Shown here: one piece after another, positions 16,858 to 24,391 of the stretch
Position numbering within the stretch: position 1 is the stretch's first letter
Layout of the letters: each line of letters starts with the position of its first letter
Origin: Chloroflexota bacterium
GTDB taxonomy: Bacteria; Chloroflexota; Anaerolineae; Aggregatilineales; Phototrophicaceae
DNA: 38,211 nucleotides
NCBI GenBank assembly: GCA_026706395.1
Contig: JAPOYU010000042.1
Location: 1 to 38,211 of the forward strand
Direction: 5' to 3'
Made by a program: the position numbers and the translations under genes
Notes under the pieces: model-generated
Databases searched by the model: none
Told to the model about the DNA's origin: nothing
Seen by the model: the letters and a program-made list of their open reading frames with translations, nothing else

Positions 16858-18198
16858 ATGATGAATATCAAGCAAGCGGTTGTTTCATGTGTTTGTCTGT
16901 CTCTACCGTTGTTTTTCTTGTCGCCGGCGCAAACCGTATTTGCCGCGGACATCACGGTTGATTCAAATTGTTCCCTTGCCGACGCGATCACGTCCGCCAA
17001 TGCAGACGCGGCCACTGGCTCCTGCCCGGCGGGCCAAGGCGCGGATACGATTCATCTGTCGGGCGATATCACACTCGCTGCCGAATTGCCGCAAATCGCC
17101 TCAGAAATCACGATTGAGGGCGGCCAAAATATGATAAGTGGGGATGACGCCTATCGCATCTTTGGCGTCGCCAATGGCCGGCTCAAACTGCATCAACTGA
17201 TCGTGATGCACGGGGCCGCGGAGAGGGGCGGCGCAATAATCAACGATGGTGTGGTAATCATTATCGACAGCTCGTTTATAAGCAATACAGCGGAAAGGAA
17301 TGGCGGCGCGATTGCCAACTTTGGCGAGCTTAACATTGTTGACAGCAGCTTTGTCAGCAACTCAGCAGGCCTCTTCGGTGGCGCGATATTCACCAGAAAC
17401 GAGCTAACCATCAGCGACAGCAGTTTCTTTTACAACTCGACTTACGGCAACGGCGGCGCGATACACAATCATGTCGGTCAGCTCGGCGTCGCCGACAGCT
17501 CATTTTCGGGAAACTTAGCTGAAAAGAGCGGAGGCGCCATAGATAATCATGGAGAAAGAGACGTCGGCAACGCGCAGCTCAGTATCACTGGCAGCGCATT
17601 TTTTGGCAACATAGCTAAAATCAGCGGCGGCGCGATCAGCAGCAACAATTATGGCACGCTGGACATTTCAAACAGCAGTTTCGCCATCAATGGGGCAAAT
17701 TTCTTCGGTGGCGCGGTTTCCAGCTTCGGTGACTTGAGCGTCGCCAACAGCACATTTGCCAGCAACTCGGCGAAACGCTACGCTGGCGCAGTACTTGTCT
17801 TCGGTACTGGCGCGTCCACCCTCGCGCACCTTACCGTGGCGAATAACCGGTCGAAGGAGGGGGGTGGCATTTTCGTCCTGCATAAGGATACGGCGCTGAA
17901 TCTTTACAACAGCCTCATCGTTGGCAATGACGGCGGTGATTGCAACGGCGTGTTGAATCAAAGCAGCGCCAACCTGATCGCCGACGGCAGCTGCGAACCG
18001 GCTTTGAGCGGCGATCCACTACTTGGCGCGCTCGTTGTTCCGGAGGACGGCTCGCCAGCTTACCTGCCCCTTTTGCCCGACAGCCCGGCCATCGACGCCG
18101 CCCATCCCGAACACTGCACTGCGACCGACCAAACCGGCGCCGCGCGGACCCAAGGCGCCGCCTGCGATATCGGCGCCGTCGAATTCAAGGGCGAATAG
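16858..18198 (+). CDS. Secreted Pmp-like beta-helix repeat protein
   Basis: 446 residues from ATG 16858 (ATG 16861 also possible; GGGAG 10 bases upstream). An in-frame ATG at 16807 lies inside the preceding gene. Residues 1-29 are a signal peptide ending QTVFA. The mature chain opens with CSLADAITSAN (38-48), the CSLxxAI-AN motif of polymorphic outer-membrane/choice-of-anchor proteins. About eight to nine repeats of ~25 residues follow, each with GGAI (or GGAV) and most with FxxN (seven copies), as in chlamydial Pmp proteins. It ends CDIGAVEFKGE, a common closing motif. No autotransporter barrel, LPxTG or C-terminal membrane anchor is present. It probably forms a right-handed beta-helix outside the cell, perhaps for adhesion. 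Confidence 0.82.
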   Translation: MMNIKQAVVSCVCLSLPLFFLSPAQTVFAADITVDSNCSLADAITSANADAATGSCPAGQGADTIHLSGDITLAAELPQIASEITIEGGQNMISGDDAYRIFGVANGRLKLHQLIVMHGAAERGGAIINDGVVIIIDSSFISNTAERNGGAIANFGELNIVDSSFVSNSAGLFGGAIFTRNELTISDSSFFYNSTYGNGGAIHNHVGQLGVADSSFSGNLAEKSGGAIDNHGERDVGNAQLSITGSAFFGNIAKISGGAISSNNYGTLDISNSSFAINGANFFGGAVSSFGDLSVANSTFASNSAKRYAGAVLVFGTGASTLAHLTVANNRSKEGGGIFVLHKDTALNLYNSLIVGNDGGDCNGVLNQSSANLIADGSCEPALSGDPLLGALVVPEDGSPAYLPLLPDSPAIDAAHPEHCTATDQTGAARTQGAACDIGAVEFKGE

Positions 18199-18229
18199 GC
18201 TTGCCTTCAGTCATGTTAGGATTGTTGCC

Positions 18230-18547
18230 ATGAACCGCCCCTTTGAACTCTACGACCTGCGCGTCACTGTCGAACGCATCGAAGGCCGCTCCGTCTGCGG
18301 GCTGGAAGTCGGCGACTACTTCGAACTGACCGAGAGCGCCAAGCTGCGCATCCCCGCCGGCAAGCACTTCTGCATCTACGCCCTCTCCGCTGTCCTGCCC
18401 CTGCTGGCGGCGAAACAGCGCGAACTCAGCGAAAACGACTGGATGACCCGCGATACGGTCGCCGCCTGCCCCGATGTCGACGAGCGCCTCATCATGCGCA
18501 TCGAGCGCATCAACAAACGTAGGCTGGACAGCGACGACCTGACCTGA
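18230..18547 (+). CDS. TIGR04076-family small protein of unknown function
   Basis: 105 residues from ATG 18230 (TTAGGA about 9 bases upstream). The frame is open further upstream, but only through the end of the preceding gene. The pattern matches the family: C23-x-G..VGDYF, C48 in HFCIYAL, the segment VLPLLAAKQ, DW, and C80-P-D followed by a final strand IMRIERI. The three conserved cysteines could bind a metal, but this is not known. No membrane segment. It lies 31 bp after the beta-helix gene. Confidence 0.75.
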   Translation: MNRPFELYDLRVTVERIEGRSVCGLEVGDYFELTESAKLRIPAGKHFCIYALSAVLPLLAAKQRELSENDWMTRDTVAACPDVDERLIMRIERINKRRLDSDDLT

Positions 18548-18568
18548 AGCGCCGCCTGCGATCTACTT

Positions 18569-18641
18569 CATCGCTCATTTCCATCAAAAGCCATCCAACT
18601 GCTGGCAAAAGCTATCAGCCCCTTTCATCCATCGCTCATTT
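18569..18641. repeat. Short direct repeat upstream of the P450 gene
   Basis: CATCGCTCATTT occurs at 18569-18580 and again at 18630-18641, just before the CRP-like palindrome, in the 158-bp gap. Between them AAAAGCCATC and AAAAGCTATC are similar to each other. It may be regulatory or chance duplication. Confidence 0.35.
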
Positions 18642-18642
18642 G

Positions 18643-18662
18643 CTTGTGAAATTTATCACAAG
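18643..18662. promoter_or_regulatory. CRP/FNR-family-like palindromic operator
   Basis: CTTGTGA and TCACAAG flank a 6-bp spacer (AATTTA), a perfect 7-bp inverted repeat containing the textbook TGTGA-N6-TCACA core. It ends 43 bases before the P450 start codon. Whether it activates or represses cannot be told, because the promoter elements are not clear. Confidence 0.55.
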
Positions 18663-18705
18663 TTAGGTACCCTTTGTTTAACGTATCCTGATTTGGAGAA
18701 CCCTC

Positions 18706-20097
18706 ATGACCAACGACAGCGCCCCAACCCTTAAAGGGCACTGGCTTTGGGGCAACCTCAAGGACTTCAACGCGGACAACCTGGGCTTCATAGAAAGCGC
18801 GGCGCGGCAGGGCGACCTGGTGCGGATCCGCTTCGGTCCCATGCGCGGTTATTTCGTGAATCATCCCGACCACGTCTGCAAGGTCCTGGCGGCGCGCAGC
18901 AAATCCTTCCGCAAGCCGGCCGTGGTCAAGCGCGCGCTGAGCGACATCCTGGGCGAAAACATCTTCACCAGCAACGGCGCCGCCTGGAAGCGCAGCCGGC
19001 AAGCGCTGCAGCCCGCCTTCCACCTGCGCCATGTCGAGCGTTACACCCAGATCATGCAAGAGTGCATCGAGCGCGAATTGCAGGATTGGCGGGCCGGCGC
19101 AACCATCGACCTGGAAGCGGCGATGACCCGCGTCACCATGCATATCATCGTCAGGACGATGTTCGATGCCGACCTCGGCGACCGCGCCGATGAGTTAACC
19201 GCTGTATTCACACGGCTCTTCCATCTGGCCTACCGCCGCATGAAGTTCTATGCCCTCGTGCCGAACTGGCTGCCGACCCCCAGCAACCGCGAGGTCAAGC
19301 GCCTTAGCGCTGTCATCCGCGATCTGCTGCGAAGCTACATCGCCGACTGGCGCGCGGGCAAAGCCGGCGAAGCCTCCCTGCTGAACCTGGTCCTGGGACC
19401 CGAGGATGGTGCCAAGATGACCGACGAGCAGCTGATCAACGAAGCCATCACCATCATCGGCGCCGGCTACGAGACGACCGCCTATACGCTGGTCTTCACC
19501 TGGCTGGCGCTGATGCAAAATCCTGCCGTCTCTGAAAGGCTCTACAGCGAAGTCGATGCCGTTCTCGACGGACGCCGACTGCGCCTGGCCGATGTGAAAG
19601 CGCTGGATTATTCGACGCGCGTCGTCAAAGAAGCCTTGCGCCTCTACCCCAGCGCTTGGGGACTCTCCCGTTCGACGCTGGAACCGGTCGAGATCGCCGG
19701 TACCGTCCTGGCGCGCTACAGCACCGTGCTCGTCTCGCCCTGGACATTAGGGCGGGATCCGCGCTGGTTCCCCGATCCACTGCGCTTTGACCCCGACCGC
19801 CACACTAAAGAGAATGCTCGCGCCATCCCGCATTACGCCTATATTCCCTTCGGCGGCGGCGGACGCACCTGCCTGGGCAGCCACTTCGCCCTGATGGAAG
19901 CCGTCATCATCATCGCCGCCATCGCGCAGCGCTATCACCTGCTGCCTTTGCCAGGCGGCGCTACCGGAGCCAAGAGCGTCGCCTTCACCCTGCGGCCGAA
20001 CGGCAACATGCGCGTCCAACTCCAACCCCGCGTCCCGGAACGCGCTCGCCGTCCCGGTTTCATCAGGGCGCGTCCGGCCCTTGTGCATTGTATCTAA
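18706..20097 (+). CDS. Cytochrome P450 monooxygenase
   Basis: 463 residues. The heme-binding loop is FGGGGRTCLG with the axial cysteine at C389. The I-helix oxygen-activation motif is GAGYETT (252-258) and the ExxR motif of helix K is KEALR (E309, R312). The meander reads FDPDRH. There is no N-terminal membrane anchor and no fused reductase, so it is soluble and needs separate ferredoxin or flavodoxin partners, none of which lie nearby. The sequence style resembles fatty-acid or terpenoid-oxidising bacterial P450s of the CYP4/CYP102-like clan, but the substrate is unknown. GGAG precedes ATG 18706. A CRP-like palindrome lies just upstream. The aldehyde dehydrogenase gene follows after 68 bp. 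Confidence 0.92.
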   Translation: MTNDSAPTLKGHWLWGNLKDFNADNLGFIESAARQGDLVRIRFGPMRGYFVNHPDHVCKVLAARSKSFRKPAVVKRALSDILGENIFTSNGAAWKRSRQALQPAFHLRHVERYTQIMQECIERELQDWRAGATIDLEAAMTRVTMHIIVRTMFDADLGDRADELTAVFTRLFHLAYRRMKFYALVPNWLPTPSNREVKRLSAVIRDLLRSYIADWRAGKAGEASLLNLVLGPEDGAKMTDEQLINEAITIIGAGYETTAYTLVFTWLALMQNPAVSERLYSEVDAVLDGRRLRLADVKALDYSTRVVKEALRLYPSAWGLSRSTLEPVEIAGTVLARYSTVLVSPWTLGRDPRWFPDPLRFDPDRHTKENARAIPHYAYIPFGGGGRTCLGSHFALMEAVIIIAAIAQRYHLLPLPGGATGAKSVAFTLRPNGNMRVQLQPRVPERARRPGFIRARPALVHCI

Positions 20098-20165
20098 GCG
20101 GCTCACCGCGATTGCGCACGTCGTGTAAGATATGGGTATGCCCGTCCCAGTAAAAGGAGGACACG

Positions 20166-21731
20166 ATGGCAAAACAGCGCAAGCACATCAAGGTCACCTA
20201 TTCCACCCTCGGCAGCCCCGACCCCTTGCTGCATGAGTACTTCGAGGAAGATGTCGCCGAGCTGAAGCAGAATCTCGGCAAAAGCTATCAATTGTACATA
20301 GACGGCGAGTGGGTCGATGGCGCCGGCAGATTCGAGAATCGCTCGCCCATCAACACCGACTGGCTGCTCGGCAACTTCGCGCGCGCTTCGGACGAGCACG
20401 TCGACCAGGCTGTCGCCGCGGCGAATGCGGCTTTCCCCGCCTGGCGCGATACCCCCTGGCAGGAGCGCTGTAATCTGGTGGAGCGCTTCGCCAACCTCAT
20501 CAGCCAACGCCTCTTCGAAATCTCCGCCGTCGTCAGCATGGAAATCGGCAAGAACCGGCTGGAAGCCATCGGCGATGTCGAAGAATCCGCCGATCTCATC
20601 CGTTACTGCGTCGATGCCATGCGCGACAATCAGGGCTTCGACCGCCAGCTGCTCAGCGAAACCGACCAGCATTTCAACCGCAGCCTGCTCAAACCCTACG
20701 GCGTCTGGGGCGTCATCGGTCCCTTCAACTTCCCCGCCGCGCTCACCGGCGGACCGACGGGGGCCGCGCTGACCGCCGGAAACACGGTCGTGCTCAAACC
20801 GGCGGCTGAAGGCTCGCTGACCGCATCTATGATCGCCAAGTGCGTCGAGGACGCGGGCGTCCCGGCCGGCGTATTCAACATGGTGCTTGGCGGGGATGAG
20901 CCCGGCATAGCGCTGACCGCCAATCCCGACCTGGCCGGTTTGACCTTCACCGGCAGTTACGAAGTGGGCATGAGCCTCATCAAGACCTTCAGCACTACCG
21001 CCGGCTACTTCCGCCCTGTTATCGCCGAGATGGGCGGCAAGAACCCCACTATTGTCAGCGCCAAAGCCGATCTGGACAAAGCCGCCCTCGGCGTCATGCG
21101 CTCGGCCTTCGGCTTGACCGGGCAGAAATGCTCGGCTTGTTCCCGCGTCTACGTCGATGCCTCAGTCAAGGACGAGTTTCTGTCGAAGCTGGTTGATCTG
21201 GCCGCCGATGTCGCGGTCGGCGACCCCACCGATGCCGCTATCTACATGGGTCCCATCATCAACGAAAGCGCCTACGAAGCCTATCAGGGCTACGTCAATG
21301 AGTTGGGCAGCGGACGGATCCTCACCGGAGGCGAGACGCTGGACGTCGGCAAGGGCTACTTCGTCGCGCCAACGGTGGTGACGGACCTGCCTGATGACCA
21401 CCGTCTCTGGCAGCACGAGATGTTCGCGCCCATTGTGGCAGTGCGCGGCGTGGACGGTCCCGACGAAGCGATTCGCCTGGCCAACGATGTCGCGCTGGGT
21501 TTGACTGCCGGTTTGTACAGCGAGGATGAGGCCGAGGTCGACTTGTTCTTGGACAATATCGAAGCGGGCGTACTCTACGTCAATCGCGCCACCGGATCGA
21601 CCACCGGCGCCTGGCCCGGCTATCAGTCCTTCGGCGGCTGGAAAGGCAGCACCGGCAGCAACAAGGCCTCGGGCAGCTACTACTACTTGCAGCAATACAT
21701 GCGCGAGCAGTCTCACACGATTGTGGGTTAG
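20166..21731 (+). CDS. Aldehyde dehydrogenase of the L-glutamate-gamma-semialdehyde (P5C) dehydrogenase type
   Basis: 521 residues, the length of monofunctional RocA/PruA enzymes. The oxyanion-hole asparagine is N188 (GPFNFP), the general base E288 (AEMGGKNP) and the nucleophile C322 in GQKCSACSR, a sequence typical of P5C dehydrogenases. The C-terminal stretch NRATGSTTGAWPG followed by SFGGWKGS is also characteristic of that group. It oxidises glutamate semialdehyde to glutamate with NAD(P) in proline or ornithine breakdown. No proline dehydrogenase is nearby, so another aldehyde substrate is possible. A strong Shine-Dalgarno (AAAGGAGGA) lies 7-8 bases before ATG 20166, suggesting high expression. 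Confidence 0.88.
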   Translation: MAKQRKHIKVTYSTLGSPDPLLHEYFEEDVAELKQNLGKSYQLYIDGEWVDGAGRFENRSPINTDWLLGNFARASDEHVDQAVAAANAAFPAWRDTPWQERCNLVERFANLISQRLFEISAVVSMEIGKNRLEAIGDVEESADLIRYCVDAMRDNQGFDRQLLSETDQHFNRSLLKPYGVWGVIGPFNFPAALTGGPTGAALTAGNTVVLKPAAEGSLTASMIAKCVEDAGVPAGVFNMVLGGDEPGIALTANPDLAGLTFTGSYEVGMSLIKTFSTTAGYFRPVIAEMGGKNPTIVSAKADLDKAALGVMRSAFGLTGQKCSACSRVYVDASVKDEFLSKLVDLAADVAVGDPTDAAIYMGPIINESAYEAYQGYVNELGSGRILTGGETLDVGKGYFVAPTVVTDLPDDHRLWQHEMFAPIVAVRGVDGPDEAIRLANDVALGLTAGLYSEDEAEVDLFLDNIEAGVLYVNRATGSTTGAWPGYQSFGGWKGSTGSNKASGSYYYLQQYMREQSHTIVG

Positions 21732-21747
21732 ATTTCATCAACTCGCG

Positions 21748-21818
21748 AAATCCGTAGGGGCGACTGATGGGCTGTGTCTACGCGCCCACTGTGGATCGCC
21801 CACGCTTGCCCAACGATC
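21748..21818. repeat. Dispersed GTAGGGGCGA repeat, left copy
   Basis: GAAATCCGTAGGGGCGA at 21748-21764 matches 25408-25424 at 15 of 17 positions. Both copies continue with TCTACGCG (21778-21785 here), a CGCCC segment and CAACGAT near the end. The two copies are in the same orientation and bracket the ABC importer operon. This copy has lost the clean inverted arm seen in the right copy. Confidence 0.6.
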
Positions 21819-21915
21819 TACTGTGACGACCAATCTGGTCGCCCACATTCATTTTAACCGCCCGGCAAAATCCGCCGTAAAATCACACGTTCGCGACTGG
21901 CGACTCTCCCCCTCT

Positions 21916-21954
21916 CCCCTTGTGATGCTCGCCATAGAGATGGCGAGAAAGGGG
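21916..21954. repeat. Compound intergenic hairpin
   Basis: CTCGCCAT (21928-21935) and ATGGCGAG (21940-21947) form a perfect 8-bp stem with an AGAG loop. The flanking CCCCTT and AAGGGG can extend it, and pyrimidine-rich CCCCCTCTCC and GGGGGCCGAGGG continue on either side. It may be a bacterial intergenic repeat or act as terminator for the aldehyde dehydrogenase gene; it lacks a U-tract. Confidence 0.5.
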
Positions 21955-22008
21955 GCCGAGGGTGAGGCCCCAAGCCCTCGTAATTCACCACCCCCATAAG
22001 CCCGCAAC

Positions 22009-22037
22009 TTGGTTTTCCCCCCGCCCTGCGCTATAGT
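22009..22037 (+). promoter_or_regulatory. Sigma70-type promoter of the ABC importer operon
   Basis: TTGGTT (22009-22014) and TATAGT (22032-22037) are separated by exactly 17 bases. They precede the binding-protein ATG (22111) by about 75 bases. The leader contains a GGGCAA/TTGCCC hairpin (22050-22055 with 22065-22070) before the AAGGAG ribosome site. Confidence 0.55.
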
Positions 22038-22110
22038 CACTTCAGGCGCGGGCAACTCTCATGTTTGCCCTGCGTGCTTTGTACAACCATTTCCCAAAAG
22101 GAGAAATCCC

Positions 22111-23394
22111 ATGAAACGCCTGGTTTTCCTAGTCGCCCTGCTCGCCCTGGTCATTCCAGCGGCGGCGCAAGACATGGGCGGCTGCATGATCGAACCGCCC
22201 GAATCAGCCGCGACGATCAACATGATCGGCTGGACCTACCCCATCATCGACTTCTACGCTGACGAACTCGAAGCTTGCAACGCGGTCGACAATATCGACG
22301 TCAACACGCAACTGCTGTCTTCCGGCGCGGCACAAGAACAGTTGAGCCTGGCGCTGGGCGCTGGTGGCACATCGCCCTATGACATCATCATGGTGACTCA
22401 GGGCACGGTGAACAGCTACACGGCGGAAGGCTGGATGATGCCGCTCAACGACTTGATCGACAAATATGAGGAAGCCTACAATATCTCCGATATTGGCGGG
22501 CTTGAAGACATGTCGATTGATGGCACTATCTACGCCTTGCCGATGGAGTTGAATACGCGACACCTGTTCTATCGCCCCGACATTCTTGAGGCGCATGGCG
22601 TCGCCGTTCCCGAGACTTGGGACGATGTGATTGATGCCTGTGGCGTTTTGCACGCTGAAGAGAGCACCGTACTTCCCTTTACCGTTCAGCTTCACGCCGG
22701 CTGGGCTTGGCGCCTCGAGTTCAGCGACATGCTGCTCGGCTTCGGCGGTCAAGCGCTCCATGAAGACAATACCCCCGCCTTCAATAGCGACGAAGGTGTG
22801 ATGGCGCTGGAGAAGTTGGTCGAGATAGTTGATGCCTGCATGGGTGCGGAAGGCTTGACCTACAGCATCGATGACAGTCATATCGGTATCGCTACTGGTG
22901 AACTGGCGATGGTATTCACTTGGGCCAGCCGTGCCGCCGCTATGGACGATCCTGATTTCTCCGATTATGTCGGTGGCATCGAGTTTGCGCCGGCGCCTAG
23001 AGCACTCGCCGATGGACCCTACGCCGCAACTGGCGGCACGGGCGCCGGCTTGGGCATTCCAGCCAACATTGACGACGATCCCGATCTGGTCTTCCAGATT
23101 CTGATGGAAGCGCTGGATGTCGAAAGTCAGGTAGGCGCTTCCGCATATGGCGTCATTAGCCGCAACTCGGTCGCTGCTGAGGCCGATGCGCGCTATCTTC
23201 CCGCCGTCTTCGAGACCATCAATGGTGGAGTCGAAGGGTCGAGCGTAGCGGCAATCGGCGCAGTCTTGAACGGCGTGCTGGCTCAATGGCTGCCCCAGAT
23301 TATGCTCGGCGAAATGTCCGCTGCGGACTTGCTGGACACTGCCGCTGAAGCCTACACAGCCGAAGCGACCACTCAGGGATTCATCGAGGGCTAA
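22111..23394 (+). CDS. Extracellular solute-binding protein (family 1) of a sugar-type ABC importer
   Basis: 427 residues from ATG 22111, with AAAGGAG eight bases upstream. The open frame reaches back to 22009 without a likely start. Signal peptide residues 1-19 (MKRLVFLVALLALVIPAAA), cleaved before QD. The mature chain has the family 1 pattern: SSGAAQEQLSLALGAGG, then PYDIIMVTQGTVNSYTAEGWMMPLNDLIDKY, IYALPMELNTRHLFYRPDIL (a substrate-site stretch of sugar receptors) and VPETWDDV. The mature protein is acidic, as expected for an exposed receptor. It is first in an operon with two permeases; no ATPase is present, so a shared MsmX/UgpC-type ATPase encoded elsewhere is expected. Substrate likely a sugar or oligosaccharide, not determinable here. 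Confidence 0.9.
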   Translation: MKRLVFLVALLALVIPAAAQDMGGCMIEPPESAATINMIGWTYPIIDFYADELEACNAVDNIDVNTQLLSSGAAQEQLSLALGAGGTSPYDIIMVTQGTVNSYTAEGWMMPLNDLIDKYEEAYNISDIGGLEDMSIDGTIYALPMELNTRHLFYRPDILEAHGVAVPETWDDVIDACGVLHAEESTVLPFTVQLHAGWAWRLEFSDMLLGFGGQALHEDNTPAFNSDEGVMALEKLVEIVDACMGAEGLTYSIDDSHIGIATGELAMVFTWASRAAAMDDPDFSDYVGGIEFAPAPRALADGPYAATGGTGAGLGIPANIDDDPDLVFQILMEALDVESQVGASAYGVISRNSVAAEADARYLPAVFETINGGVEGSSVAAIGAVLNGVLAQWLPQIMLGEMSAADLLDTAAEAYTAEATTQGFIEG

Positions 23395-23412
23395 ACCGAC
23401 CAAGCATCTCTT

Positions 23413-23445
23413 TGACCCCTTCTCTCTGCGCGAGAGGAGGGGTCA
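23413..23445 (+). promoter_or_regulatory. Stem-loop between binding-protein and permease genes
   Basis: TGACCCCTTCTCTC (23413-23426) pairs with GAGAGGAGGGGTCA (23432-23445) over 14 bp with one G-T wobble and a TGCGC loop. There is no following U-tract. In ABC importer operons such structures commonly stabilise the upstream message or attenuate read-through, giving more receptor than permease. That role is inferred. Confidence 0.55.
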
Positions 23446-23530
23446 TTCGTCTAATGACCTTGCCACGCCAGTCTGACCGATGCAATCGCGTGTCCGCGTA
23501 TCGCTCCCATAGAGATTCGGGTTGTCGCTT

Positions 23531-24391
23531 ATGAAAAAAGGTACATTTACATTCTTTGTTGGTCCCAGCGTCTTCATTATGCTCGCGCTGATGACCGCGC
23601 CCTTGCTGGCTTCTATCGTATTGGGGCTGCACTACATCACCTTCCGCAATCTGGATGCGCCGGTGTGGGTGGGCCTTCAGAATTACGAGGAGGTCTTGAG
23701 CGATCCCGAATTCTGGGATTCTCTCGAATTTACGCTGCTTTTCATCGCCGTCGCTGTACCAGCGCGGATCGTCCTCGGCTTGATGTTCGCCCTGCTTCTG
23801 GATCAGGTCACGCGTTTTCGCGGGGTTTTCATCGCCGCCGCCCTCGTGCCTTTCGTCATGACGCCGGTCGTCGGCACGCTCATCTTCCGCGATATGTTCG
23901 ACCGCGGCGGTCCCTACTGGTACTGGATGCAGCAACTCTTCGACTATCGCCTGTTCATGAACAGCACCACCGTGCCCCTGCTCATCATCTTCCACAGCAT
24001 CTGGACCGCCACGCCCTTCGCCATGATCGTGCTATTCGCCGGCTTGCAGACGCTGCCGCAAGAATCGCTAGAGGCGGCCCGCGTCGATGGCGCCTCCTGG
24101 CTGCAACAGCTCTGGCATGTCGCCATCCCGCATCTGCGCTCGCTATTCATCTTCATCGGCTTGATCTCGATCATGGATTCCTATCGCGTCTTTGACAGCG
24201 TCTTCGTGCTGACATCGCAGAATCCTATCTATGATGCCGAAACGATATTGTATTACAACTTTCAGGTCGCGCTCACTTTTGGACGGCTCGGCAAAGCCAA
24301 CGCTATGAGCGTACTCACCGTCCTCGGTATCTTTGTCGTATTGATTCCATTCCTCGTCATGACCTATCGCGAGCAGACGGAGGAAGACTAA
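23531..24391 (+). CDS. ABC importer permease, MalF-like
   Basis: 286 residues from ATG 23531. TTG 23522 is also in frame; no clear Shine-Dalgarno for either. Six membrane helices are visible (first ~8-32, then ~67-90, ~98-118, ~147-170, ~203-225, ~258-280). The EAA loop that docks on the ATPase reads ESLEAARVDGAS, followed by WLQQLWHVAIPHL. It forms half of the membrane channel for the sugar-type importer together with the next gene, whose ATG overlaps its stop by one base (TAATG). The start is separated from the receptor gene by 136 bp containing a strong hairpin. Confidence 0.9.
   Translation: MKKGTFTFFVGPSVFIMLALMTAPLLASIVLGLHYITFRNLDAPVWVGLQNYEEVLSDPEFWDSLEFTLLFIAVAVPARIVLGLMFALLLDQVTRFRGVFIAAALVPFVMTPVVGTLIFRDMFDRGGPYWYWMQQLFDYRLFMNSTTVPLLIIFHSIWTATPFAMIVLFAGLQTLPQESLEAARVDGASWLQQLWHVAIPHLRSLFIFIGLISIMDSYRVFDSVFVLTSQNPIYDAETILYYNFQVALTFGRLGKANAMSVLTVLGIFVVLIPFLVMTYREQTEED

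Noticed and set aside
18684..18689. TATCCT as -10 element for a class II CRP-type promoter of the P450
   Set aside because: The transcript would begin inside the ribosome site GGAG, leaving no usable leader, so I did not assign a promoter.
22204..23403. 399-residue open frame opposite the solute-binding protein gene
   Set aside because: Antisense shadow of a gene with signal peptide, ribosome site and operon context.
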